Shown: in pieces, positions 54,774-63,232 of the stretch
How the letters are laid out: each line of letters opens with the position of its first letter
Position numbering within the stretch: position 1 is the stretch's first letter
DNA from: Streptomyces kanamyceticus
GTDB lineage: Bacteria > Actinomycetota > Actinomycetes > Streptomycetales > Streptomycetaceae
DNA: 64,000 nt
Assembly: GCF_008704495.1 (NCBI RefSeq)
Contig: NZ_CP023699.1
Coordinates: forward strand, 6,634,001-6,698,000
Direction of reading: 5' to 3'
Translations under genes and position numbers: made by a program
Notes under the pieces: generated by a model
Told to the model about the DNA's origin: nothing
What the model saw: only the letters and a program-made list of their open reading frames with translations
Databases searched by the model: none

Positions 54774-55445
54774 ATGCGCTTCAACCGAATCCTGCTCGCC
54801 ACCACCCTGGTCGTCGTCGCCCTGGTCATCCAGGTCACCGTCCTCGCCCGGCTCCAGCTGCCCGGCGCGGTCCCGGACCTGGTGCTGCTCACCGTCCTCG
54901 GCCTCGCCCTGGTCTACGGCCACGTCGGCGGCGCCCTGGTCGGCTTCGGCGCCGGACTGCTCTGCGACCTGGCACCACCGGCCGACCACGCGGCGGGGCG
55001 GTACGCGCTCGTGCTCTGCGTCATCGGCTATCTCGCGGGCCTCGCCAAGCCCGAGACCGGACGGCTGCGCTCCGCGAGCGGCCCGCTCGTCGTGGTCGTC
55101 GGCGCCGCCATCGGATCGACGCTGCTGTACGCGGGCGTGGGCGCCCTCGTCGGCGACACCGCGGCGCGCCACGTGGGCCTGGGCGGGCTGCTCTTCACCG
55201 CCGCGCTCTACGACCTGCTGCTCGCGCCGTTCACGGTGCCGCTGATCATCGCCCTGGCCCGGCGCGCGGAGAACGACCCACTGGGCGAGGGCTCCCCGGC
55301 CAACAAGGCCGCCGACGTCTCCGCGGGATGGCTCTCGTCCGGCACCGGACTGCGCATCGGCAACCAGCGCGGCGGCCTGCGGGCCAAGGCGGCCAAGGCA
55401 CGCGTCGCACGCGCCGGACGCATCAAGGGGGTCAAGCGCCTGTGA
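54774..55445 (+). CDS. mreD: rod-shape-determining protein MreD
   Basis: A 223-residue membrane protein with about five helices (LLATTLVVVALVIQVTVLARL first) and a basic C-terminal tail ending AGRIKGVKRL. The segment LVYGHVGGALVGFGAGLLCDLAPPADHAAGRYALV matches the MreD core. It lies 12 bp after mreC and belongs to the same transcript. The tail is longer than in rod-shaped model bacteria, as usual in Streptomyces. Confidence 0.94.
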   Translation: MRFNRILLATTLVVVALVIQVTVLARLQLPGAVPDLVLLTVLGLALVYGHVGGALVGFGAGLLCDLAPPADHAAGRYALVLCVIGYLAGLAKPETGRLRSASGPLVVVVGAAIGSTLLYAGVGALVGDTAARHVGLGGLLFTAALYDLLLAPFTVPLIIALARRAENDPLGEGSPANKAADVSAGWLSSGTGLRIGNQRGGLRAKAAKARVARAGRIKGVKRL

Positions 55446-55521
55446 GGTCGCAGCACTTCGCCGACCGCACCGCCGACCGCACCGGGGGACCGGCCACGGC
55501 CCACACCAGGGGAGGGGAGAA

Positions 55522-57696
55522 GTGACCAACATTCCGGAGACCGGCCGGACCCCACGGGTCCAGATCCGTCTCGTCGTCATCCAGATCCTCGTCGTATCCC
55601 TCCTGCTCACCCTCGGCGGCCGCCTCTGGTACCTCCAGATCCGCAACGGCGACGAGTACGCCAAGGAAGCCTCCGGCAACCACGTCCAGCAGGTCGTCCA
55701 GCCCGCCGTGCGCGGCTCGATCCTGGACGCGCGCGGCGTGCCGATCGCCGACAACCAGACCCGCCTCGTCGTCTCCGCGTCCCGCACGGACCTGATGAAG
55801 ATGAAGGACGACGGCAAGGCGGTCCTCGCCAAACTCGCCGACGTGCTCGGCATGAGCCCCAAGGACGTCGGCGACAAGGTCCGCCTCTGCGACGCCAAGA
55901 CCCCGCAGCCCTGCTGGAACGGCTCGCCCTACCAGCCGATCCCGATCACCGACGAGGCGACGCCCAAGCAGGCCCTGCAGATCCGCGAGCGCTCCGAGGA
56001 CTTCCCCGGCATCACCGCCGAGCCCACCGCGGTGCGCCGCTACGCCGCCCCCGGCAAGTCCAACACCGCGCAGGTCCTCGGCTACCTCTCGCCGGTCACC
56101 GACGACGAGATCAACAAGGCCAAGGACAGCGCATCGCCCTACCTCCGCTCCGACCAGGTGGGCCGCTCCGGTCTTGAGCGGACCTACGACAAGCAGCTGC
56201 GCGGCAAGGCGGGCGTCACCCGCTACGAGGTGGACAACCTCGGCCGCGTCATCGGCAAGGCCAAGTCCGACAAGGCCGAGCCCGGCGCGAACGTGGTCAC
56301 GAGCATCGACGCGCGCGTGCAGGCCGTCTCCGAGTACTGGCTCAACGACGCGATGAAGAAGGCCCGCCACGAGTTCGACAAGAACACCGGCGAGAACTAC
56401 AAGGCCGACGCGGGCGCCGTCGTCGTCATGGAGAACAAGACCGGACGGATCGTCTCCATGGCGTCCAACCCGGCGTACGACCCGAACGCCTGGGTCGGCG
56501 GCATCTCCGGCAAGGACTACGCCAAGCTCACCGGCAAGAAGTCGAACTACCCGCTCCTGAACCGCGCGATCCAGGGCCAGGCGGCACCGGGCTCGATCTT
56601 CAAGGTCATCCCGACGACCGCCGCGGTCAACGCGGGCTACGGGTTCAACGGCAGCTACCCGTGCCCCAGTTCGTACTCCATCGGCGGCCAGACCTTCAAG
56701 AACTTCGAGTCCAAGGGCCACGGCAACATCACCCTCGGCCAGGCCCTGGAAGTCTCCTGCGACACCGTCTTCTACAAGCTCAGCCACGACCAGTGGGCCA
56801 AGGACGGCGGCAACAAGCCGAAGAAGGACGCCAAGGACTGGTTCTACAAGACCGCCCACCAGTTCGGCCTCGGCAAGGAGACCGGCGTCGACCTGCCCAA
56901 CGAGGTCACCGGACGCGTCCCGGACCGCCAGTGGAAGAAGGACTACTGGAAGGCCAACAAGGACGGCTGGTGCAAGCAGGGCAAGAAGAGCGGCGACTAC
57001 ACCGAGCGGATCGCGTACGAGAACTGCCTCGAAGGCATGAAGATGCGTGCCGGTGACTCGGTCAACTACTCGATCGGCCAGGGCGACACCCTCGTCACCC
57101 CGATCCAGATGGCCACGATCTACTCGGCCATCGCCAACGGCGGCACGCTCTACAACCCCACCGTCGGCAAGGCGATCATCAGCGCCGACGGCAAGCAGGT
57201 CCAGGAGATCGCGCCCAAGTCGCACGGCAAGCTGCCGATGAACGCCGCGCTGCAGAAGGACATAGACGGTGCCCTCGCGGACGTCGCGACGCGCGGCACC
57301 GCCGCCTGGCGCTTCGGCGGCTGGCCCCAGGACAAGATCCCGATGCACGCCAAGACCGGTACCGCCGAGGTCTACGGCAAGCAGACCACCTCGTGGTTCG
57401 CGACGTACACCAAGGACTACTCGATCATCATGACGATCTCCCAGGGCGGTACGGGTTCCGGCGCCTCTGGACCCGCCGTCCGCAAGATCTACGACGCGAT
57501 CTACGGCCTGGACGACAGCGGCAAGCAGGACCCGAAGAAGGCCCTCCTGCCCCAGCCGCAGAAGAGCCTGCCGAAGATCGAGACCGACGGCTCCATCGAC
57601 TCCCCCAAGCTCAAGCCGTACAAGCCCGAGGCCCCCAAGCCCCCGGCCGGACAGCAGGAACTGGCCGGCGCCCCGAACAGCTGGAGGCGGGACTGA
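55522..57696 (+). CDS. mrdA: class B penicillin-binding protein 2 (transpeptidase)
   Basis: A 724-residue membrane-anchored transpeptidase partner of RodA. One helix (about 15-36) is followed by the pedestal domain and the penicillin-binding domain. The active site has Ser358-Ile-Phe-Lys361, Ser513-Val-Asn515 and Lys611-Thr-Gly613. The C-terminus is Pro/Lys-rich (KPYKPEAPKPPAGQQ). The GTG start has AGGGGAG just upstream. Its TGA overlaps the rodA ATG by one base, so the pair is coupled. It crosslinks peptidoglycan during lateral or spore-wall synthesis. Confidence 0.96.
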   Translation: MTNIPETGRTPRVQIRLVVIQILVVSLLLTLGGRLWYLQIRNGDEYAKEASGNHVQQVVQPAVRGSILDARGVPIADNQTRLVVSASRTDLMKMKDDGKAVLAKLADVLGMSPKDVGDKVRLCDAKTPQPCWNGSPYQPIPITDEATPKQALQIRERSEDFPGITAEPTAVRRYAAPGKSNTAQVLGYLSPVTDDEINKAKDSASPYLRSDQVGRSGLERTYDKQLRGKAGVTRYEVDNLGRVIGKAKSDKAEPGANVVTSIDARVQAVSEYWLNDAMKKARHEFDKNTGENYKADAGAVVVMENKTGRIVSMASNPAYDPNAWVGGISGKDYAKLTGKKSNYPLLNRAIQGQAAPGSIFKVIPTTAAVNAGYGFNGSYPCPSSYSIGGQTFKNFESKGHGNITLGQALEVSCDTVFYKLSHDQWAKDGGNKPKKDAKDWFYKTAHQFGLGKETGVDLPNEVTGRVPDRQWKKDYWKANKDGWCKQGKKSGDYTERIAYENCLEGMKMRAGDSVNYSIGQGDTLVTPIQMATIYSAIANGGTLYNPTVGKAIISADGKQVQEIAPKSHGKLPMNAALQKDIDGALADVATRGTAAWRFGGWPQDKIPMHAKTGTAEVYGKQTTSWFATYTKDYSIIMTISQGGTGSGASGPAVRKIYDAIYGLDDSGKQDPKKALLPQPQKSLPKIETDGSIDSPKLKPYKPEAPKPPAGQQELAGAPNSWRRD

Positions 57697-58889
57697 TGAC
57701 CGGCAGTGGCTTCTCCGTCTCCGGGTACGGACCCGAACGCTCCAGCATGTCGCGGCTCTTCGCCCGCGACTCGATGGTGCGCAGGCTCGACTGGCCCATG
57801 CTGCTCGCCGCCCTCGCGCTCTCCGGGATCGGCGCCGCGCTCGTCTACTCCGCGACCCGCAACCGCACCGAGCTGGTCGGCGACGACCCGTACGCCTTCC
57901 TGATCAAGCACGTCATCAACGTCGGCATCGGCCTCGCCCTGATGACCGCCACGATCTGGCTCGGCCACCGCACGCTGCGCACCGCCGTGCCGATCCTCTA
58001 CGGCGTCTCGGTCTTCCTGGTCCTGCTCGTCCTGACCCCGCTCGGCGCGACCATCAACGGCGCCCACGCGTGGATCGTGATCGCGGGCCAATCGCTCCAG
58101 CCCTCCGAGTTCTGCAAGATCACGATCATCCTGGGCATGGCGATGCTGCTCGCCGCCCGGGTCGACGCGGGCGACAGGGAACACCCCGACCACCGCACGG
58201 TCGTCCAGGCCCTGGGCCTCGCCGCAGTCCCCGTCATGATCGTCATGCTGATGCCCGACCTCGGCTCGGTCATGGTGATGGCGATGATCGTGCTCGGCGT
58301 CCTGCTGGCCTCCGGCGCCTCCAACCGCTGGGTCTTCGGCCTGCTCGGCGCGGGCGTCGCCGGTGGCGTCGCCATATGGCAGCTCGGCGTCCTGGACGAC
58401 TACCAGATCGCCCGCTTCGCCGCCTTCGCCAACCCCGCGCTCGACCCCGCGGGCGTCGGCTACAACACCAACCAGGCCCGCATCGCGATCGGCTCCGGCG
58501 GCCTCACCGGCACCGGCCTCACCCACGGCTCCCAGACCACCGGACAGTTCGTCCCCGAGCAGCAGACGGACTTCGTCTTCACGGTCGCGGGCGAGGAGCT
58601 CGGCTTCGTCGGCGCGGGCGCCATCCTGCTCCTGCTCGGCGTCGTCCTGTGGCGCGCCTGCCGCATCGCGCGCGAGACCACCGAGCTCTACGGCACGATC
58701 GTCGCCGCGGGCATCATCGCCTGGTTCGCCTTCCAGGCCTTCGAGAACATCGGCATGACGCTCGGCATCATGCCGGTCGCGGGCCTCCCGCTGCCCTTCG
58801 TGTCGTACGGAGGCACGTCGATGTTCGCGGTCTGGGTGGCCGTCGGACTGCTCCAGTCGATCAAGGTGCAGCGGCCGATGTCCGCGTAG
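57696..58889 (+). CDS. rodA: RodA/SEDS peptidoglycan polymerase
   Basis: A 397-residue SEDS glycosyltransferase with ten membrane helices that polymerises lipid II. Family hallmarks are INGAHAWIVIAGQSLQPSEFCKI, the large loop QQTDFVFTVAGEELGFVGA and GLPLPFVSYGGTSM. The catalytic-type Asp in the QTDFVF block is kept. The N-terminus has about 35 cytosolic residues. It corresponds by position to S. coelicolor sfr. The following CYTH/CHAD gene starts 50 bp later with its own promoter. Confidence 0.96.
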   Translation: MTGSGFSVSGYGPERSSMSRLFARDSMVRRLDWPMLLAALALSGIGAALVYSATRNRTELVGDDPYAFLIKHVINVGIGLALMTATIWLGHRTLRTAVPILYGVSVFLVLLVLTPLGATINGAHAWIVIAGQSLQPSEFCKITIILGMAMLLAARVDAGDREHPDHRTVVQALGLAAVPVMIVMLMPDLGSVMVMAMIVLGVLLASGASNRWVFGLLGAGVAGGVAIWQLGVLDDYQIARFAAFANPALDPAGVGYNTNQARIAIGSGGLTGTGLTHGSQTTGQFVPEQQTDFVFTVAGEELGFVGAGAILLLLGVVLWRACRIARETTELYGTIVAAGIIAWFAFQAFENIGMTLGIMPVAGLPLPFVSYGGTSMFAVWVAVGLLQSIKVQRPMSA

Positions 58890-58926
58890 CGCTGCCGGGG
58901 GACTGCCCAGTTCCGCCTTTCGCGTC

Positions 58927-58941
58927 TAAATTCGGTTCATG
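58927..58941 (+). promoter_or_regulatory. leaderless promoter of the CYTH/CHAD gene
   Basis: TAAATT (58927-58932) is followed by CGGTTC and the ATG at 58939, and no ribosome site precedes the start. The arrangement mirrors valS and folC. Confidence 0.5.
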
Positions 58942-60561
58942 GCGGAGACGAAGCGCGAGATCGAGCGGAAGTACGACGTCGGGGCGGCTGCCGAACTGCC
59001 CGACCTGTCCGGCGTCGCCGGAGTCGCGGACGTCGTCGACAAGGGCGTCGTCGAACTGGACGCCGTCTACTGGGACACCCCCGACCAGCGCCTCGCCGCC
59101 GCCTCGATCACCCTGCGCCGCCGCACCGGCGGCGCCGACGCGGGCTGGCACCTCAAGCTCCCGGTGTCGCTCGCCGAGGGCGTACGGGACGAGGTCAGGG
59201 CACCGCTCTCGGGCGCCGTGCCGCGCGCCCTGCTCGGCCTGGTGCGCTCCAGGGTGCGCGAGGCCGAACTCGTCCCCGTCGTACGGCTGTTGTCGGCCAG
59301 GAACCTGCGCCACCTCGTCGACGCGGACGGCGCCCTGCTCGCCGAGGTCAGCATCGACGGCGTACGGGCCGAACGGCTCACCGGGGGCGGCGGCGCCACC
59401 ACCGCGTGGTCCGAGGTCGAGGTGGAACTGGCGGACGACGGCGACCCCGCGCTCCTCGACAAGGTCGAGAAGAAACTGAAGAAGGCGGGCGTACGACGCT
59501 CCGCCGCCTCCTCGAAGCTCGGCAGGGCGCTGGCGGAGACCGCGCCGAAGAAGCAGCGCGGGCCCGAGAAGGCCCCGCCCGAGGGAGCGGTCAGGCGCGG
59601 GAAGAAGGCAGGCAAGGCCGAGGCCGTCGCCGACGCGGTGCGCGGATGCGTCGGCGAGGGGCCGGGGACCGCCGCCGACCACGTCCTGGCCTACCTCGGC
59701 GCCCAGCGCGACGCCCTCGTCTCCCTCGACCCGGCCGTCCGCCGCGACCTGCCCGACTCCGTGCACCAGATGCGGGTCGCCACGCGGCGGATGCGCAGCG
59801 CCTTCAAGACGTACCGCAAGATCCTCGACCGCACCGTCACCGACCCGGTGGGCGAGGAACTCCAGTGGCTCGCGGGCGAGTTGGGCGTCGACCGCGACCA
59901 GGAAGTGCTCACCGAGCGGCTCACCGCCCGCATCGACGCGCTGCCCAGGACGCTCCTCCTCGGGCCTGTGCGCGGCCGCCTCCGCATCTGGACCGTCGCC
60001 CGCCGCACCGGATCCCGGCGCAGGACCGTCGCCGTGCTCGACGGCAAGCGGTACCTGGCGCTCCTGGACACCGTCGACGCGCTGCTCGCCGCGCCCCCGC
60101 TGCGCGACGCCGCCACCGCCGCGCCTTCCGACGCCCTGCCCAAAGCGCTGCTCAAGGACTACGCGCGCCTCGCGACCCGCGTCGAGCACGCCCTGGAACA
60201 GCCGCCGGGCGCGGCGCGCGACCTCGCGATGCACGACGCCCGCAAGGCCGCCAAGCGCGCCAGGTACGCGGGCGAGGCGGCGACCCCGGCCCTCGGCAAG
60301 CCCGCCAAGCGGTTCGCCGGGCGGATGAAGTCGGTACAGACGGTGCTCGGCGACCACCAGGACAGCGTGCTCGCGCGCGAGGCCCTGCGAACACTCGCGA
60401 TCCAGGCGCATCTGGCCGGGGAGACGGCGTTCACCTGGGGTCTTCTGTACGGACAGGAGGAGGCGGCGGGGGCGGACCGGGAGGGGGAGTTGCCGGGGGT
60501 GTGGGCCAGGGCTGCCGGGGAGAAGGTGCGGGCGGCGCTTCGTGACGGAACGAGCGGCTGA
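58939..60561 (+). CDS. CYTH and CHAD domain protein
   Basis: A 540-residue cytosolic protein. The N-terminal CYTH domain (about 1-195) has the ExExK motif Glu7-Ile-Glu9-Arg-Lys11 and binds triphosphates in its tunnel. A basic linker (about 200-225, RGKKAGKAEAV) leads to the helical CHAD domain (about 235-525) with VHQMRVATRRMRSAFKTYRKI and MHDARKAAKRARYAGEA. CHAD domains bind inorganic polyphosphate through their conserved His, Arg and Lys residues; many CYTH domains hydrolyse tripolyphosphate. A role in polyphosphate metabolism is therefore likely. Confidence 0.92.
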   Translation: MAETKREIERKYDVGAAAELPDLSGVAGVADVVDKGVVELDAVYWDTPDQRLAAASITLRRRTGGADAGWHLKLPVSLAEGVRDEVRAPLSGAVPRALLGLVRSRVREAELVPVVRLLSARNLRHLVDADGALLAEVSIDGVRAERLTGGGGATTAWSEVEVELADDGDPALLDKVEKKLKKAGVRRSAASSKLGRALAETAPKKQRGPEKAPPEGAVRRGKKAGKAEAVADAVRGCVGEGPGTAADHVLAYLGAQRDALVSLDPAVRRDLPDSVHQMRVATRRMRSAFKTYRKILDRTVTDPVGEELQWLAGELGVDRDQEVLTERLTARIDALPRTLLLGPVRGRLRIWTVARRTGSRRRTVAVLDGKRYLALLDTVDALLAAPPLRDAATAAPSDALPKALLKDYARLATRVEHALEQPPGAARDLAMHDARKAAKRARYAGEAATPALGKPAKRFAGRMKSVQTVLGDHQDSVLAREALRTLAIQAHLAGETAFTWGLLYGQEEAAGADREGELPGVWARAAGEKVRAALRDGTSG

Positions 60562-60579
60562 TCGTTCCATCTGATGCAC

Positions 60580-60669
60580 GGCTTCCCCGCTGGCGCGGGG
60601 GTGATCCGACGGAATCGACCGGCATGTCGACGTCTCTCATGTGCTCCCCGCATCTGCGGGGGTTTCCGA
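60580..60669 (+). CRISPR. two-repeat, one-spacer type I-E CRISPR relic
   Basis: Two 29-base repeat-like units, 60580-60608 and 60641-60669, flank a spacer of exactly 32 bases (60609-60640). Unit 1 is GGCTTCCCCGC-TGGC-GCGGGG-GTGATCCG; unit 2 is GTGCTCCCCGC-ATCT-GCGGGG-GTTTCCGA. Both have the 7-bp stem and the 29/32 layout of type I-E arrays (the E. coli repeat starts GTGTTCCCCGC and ends ACCG). The loop and 3' end differ, as in decayed arrays. No cas genes are in the window. Confidence 0.65.
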
Positions 60670-60742
60670 TCACTGTGTGAGGGGTGGCCCCGGCCACGTT
60701 AGGCTTGAGGGTCACCCCTGCCAGCTCACGAAGGTTCGCGAG

Positions 60743-62665
60743 ATGCCTGCCGAGTCCGTTTTTCCTCAGCTTGAGGCACTGCTCCCGCATGTGCAGAAGC
60801 CGATCCAATACGTCGGCGGTGAGCTGAACTCGACCGTCAAGCCGTGGGACTCCTGCGACGTCCGCTGGGCGCTCATGTACCCGGACGCCTACGAGGTCGG
60901 GCTGCCCAATCAGGGCGTCATGATCCTTTACGAGGTGCTCAACGAGCGTGAGGGCGTCCTCGCCGAGCGCACCTACAGCGTGTGGCCCGACCTGGAGGCC
61001 CTGATGCGCGAGCACCAGGTCCCGCAGTTCACCGTCGACTCGCACCGCCCCGTCGGCGAGTTCGACGTCTTCGGGCTCAGCTTCTCCACGGAGCTCGGGT
61101 ACACGAACATGCTCACCGCCCTCGACCTCGCGGGCATCCCGCTGGAGTCGAAGGACCGCTCCATCGACGACCCGATCGTGCTCGCCGGAGGCCACGCCGC
61201 CTTCAACCCCGAGCCGATCGCCCAGTTCATCGACTGCGTGGTCATCGGCGACGGCGAGCAGGCCGTGCTCGACATGACGGCGATCATCCGCGAGTGGAAG
61301 GCCGAGGGCCGCCCCGGCGGCCGCGAGGAGGTCCTCTTCCGGCTCGCGCGGACCGGTTCGGTCTACGTCCCGGCGTTCTACGACGTCGAGTACCTCCCCG
61401 ACGGCCGCATCGGCCGCGTCGTGCCGAACAAGTCCGGTGTCCCGTGGCGCGTGTCCAAGCACACCGTCATGGACCTCGACGAGTGGCCCTACCCCAAGCA
61501 GCCCCTCGTGCCGCTCGCGGAGACCGTCCACGAGCGCATGTCCGTAGAGATCTTCCGCGGCTGCACCCGCGGCTGCCGTTTCTGCCAGGCCGGCATGATC
61601 ACGCGCCCCGTGCGGGAGCGAAGCATCACCGGCATCGGCGACATGGTGGACCGAGGTCTCAAGGCGACCGGCTTCGAGGAAGTCGGCCTGCTCTCGCTCT
61701 CCTCCGCGGATCACACCGAGATCGCCGACGTCGCCAAGGGCCTCGCCGACCGGTACGAGGAGGACAAGATCGGCCTGTCCCTCCCCTCGACCCGCGTGGA
61801 CGCCTTCAACATCGACCTCGCGAACGAGCTGACCAGGAACGGCCGTCGGTCGGGTCTGACGTTCGCCCCCGAGGGCGGCAGCGAGCGGATGCGGAAGGTC
61901 ATCAACAAGATGGTCTCCGAAGAGGACCTCATCCGCACCGTCGCGACCGCGTACGGCAACGGCTGGCGACAGGTCAAGCTGTACTTCATGCTCGGCCTGC
62001 CCACCGAGACCGACGAGGACGTCCTGCAGATCGCGGACATGGCGGCGAACGTCATCGCCAAGGGCCGCGAGGTCGCGGGCAACGACATCCGCTGCACCGT
62101 CTCCATCGGCGGCTTCGTGCCCAAGCCGCACACGCCGTTCCAGTGGGCCCCGCAGCTCTCCTCCGAGGAGACGGACGCCCGCCTCGCCAAGCTCCGCGAC
62201 AAGATCCGCGGCGACAAGAAGTACGGCCGCTCGATCGGCTTCCGCTACCACGACGGCAAGCCCGGCATCGTCGAGGGCCTGCTCTCGCGCGGCGACCGCC
62301 GTATCGGCGCCGTCATCCGCGCCGTCTACGAGGACGGCGGCCGCTTCGACGGCTGGCGCGAGTACTTCTCGTACGAGCGCTGGATGCGCTGCGCCGAGAA
62401 GACGCTGCCCGAGGTGGGCGTCGACGTCGACTGGTACACCACGCGCGAGCGTACGTACGAAGAGGTCCTGCCCTGGGACCACCTGGACTCCGGTCTCGAC
62501 AAGGACTGGCTCTGGGACGACTGGCAGGACTCGCTCGACGAGACCGAGGTCGAGGACTGCCGCTGGACCCCCTGCTTCGACTGCGGCGTCTGCCCGCAGA
62601 TGCAGACCGAGATCCAGATCGGCCCGACCGGCAAGAAGCTCCTGCCGCTCACGGTCGTGAAGTAA
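60743..62665 (+). CDS. B12-binding radical SAM protein (TIGR03960 type)
   Basis: A 640-residue radical S-adenosylmethionine enzyme. An N-terminal cobalamin-binding-like domain (about 20-230: LMYPDAYEVGLPNQGVMILYEVLN, GGHAAFNPEPIAQFID) precedes the radical SAM barrel with the cluster motif Cys274-x3-Cys278-x2-Cys281 (RGCTRGCRFC). A C-terminal Cys cluster (CRWTPCFDCGVCPQ) follows. The product is unknown; in actinobacteria the family is linked with a DUF2344 partner. The ATG at 60743 has GAAGG nine bases upstream; the long frame starting in the CRISPR relic is not the real start. Confidence 0.92.
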   Translation: MPAESVFPQLEALLPHVQKPIQYVGGELNSTVKPWDSCDVRWALMYPDAYEVGLPNQGVMILYEVLNEREGVLAERTYSVWPDLEALMREHQVPQFTVDSHRPVGEFDVFGLSFSTELGYTNMLTALDLAGIPLESKDRSIDDPIVLAGGHAAFNPEPIAQFIDCVVIGDGEQAVLDMTAIIREWKAEGRPGGREEVLFRLARTGSVYVPAFYDVEYLPDGRIGRVVPNKSGVPWRVSKHTVMDLDEWPYPKQPLVPLAETVHERMSVEIFRGCTRGCRFCQAGMITRPVRERSITGIGDMVDRGLKATGFEEVGLLSLSSADHTEIADVAKGLADRYEEDKIGLSLPSTRVDAFNIDLANELTRNGRRSGLTFAPEGGSERMRKVINKMVSEEDLIRTVATAYGNGWRQVKLYFMLGLPTETDEDVLQIADMAANVIAKGREVAGNDIRCTVSIGGFVPKPHTPFQWAPQLSSEETDARLAKLRDKIRGDKKYGRSIGFRYHDGKPGIVEGLLSRGDRRIGAVIRAVYEDGGRFDGWREYFSYERWMRCAEKTLPEVGVDVDWYTTRERTYEEVLPWDHLDSGLDKDWLWDDWQDSLDETEVEDCRWTPCFDCGVCPQMQTEIQIGPTGKKLLPLTVVK

Positions 62666-62680
62666 CCGAGACACCTGACA

Positions 62681-63226
62681 GTGCCTCAACTCGCCCCGCC
62701 CTCGGGCCTGGTGCACCGCTCCTTCATCGCCGCGATGGAGGAGTTCCGGGCCGAGGGGCGCGGCGGGCCCGACGACGACACGACGCTCGGCCGCACCCTG
62801 TGCGACTACGGCGGGCGGTGGCAGGACCCCGGCGTCTTCGCGTCGTACGTCGCCGAGGTCCGCTCCGCCGCCTACCCCGCCGAGCCGCTCGGCGTGCCCG
62901 TCACCACCCTCTGGTACTCGGAAGGCGCCGACTACCTCGGCCGCATCTCCGTCCGCCACAGCGTCGCCACGCGCTTCCTGCGCGAGTACGGCGGCCACAT
63001 CGGCTACGACGTACGCCCCACCGCCCGCCGCCGCGGCCACGCCACCGAGATGCTCCGCGCCTCGCTGCCGTACGCGGCCGGTCTCGGCCTGGAATCCGTC
63101 CTGGTGACCTGCGACACCGACAACATCGGGTCCCGCAAGGTGATCGAGGCCGCGGGCGGTGCCTTCGAGGACGAGCGCGCCGGGAAACTGCGCTACTGGA
63201 TCCGAACCGACGCCGCACGCGTCTAG
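62681..63226 (+). CDS. GNAT-family N-acetyltransferase
   Basis: A 181-residue acetyltransferase. The acetyl-CoA-binding motif A is HIGYDVRPTARRRGHATEMLRASL (about 107-130), followed by VLVTCDTDNIGSRKVIEAAGGAFE, the typical end of the fold. The substrate is unknown. The GTG start lies 15 bp after the radical SAM gene, so they are probably cotranscribed. It may acetylate ribosomal or small-molecule amines. Confidence 0.85.
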   Translation: MPQLAPPSGLVHRSFIAAMEEFRAEGRGGPDDDTTLGRTLCDYGGRWQDPGVFASYVAEVRSAAYPAEPLGVPVTTLWYSEGADYLGRISVRHSVATRFLREYGGHIGYDVRPTARRRGHATEMLRASLPYAAGLGLESVLVTCDTDNIGSRKVIEAAGGAFEDERAGKLRYWIRTDAARV

Positions 63227-63232
63227 GACGAC

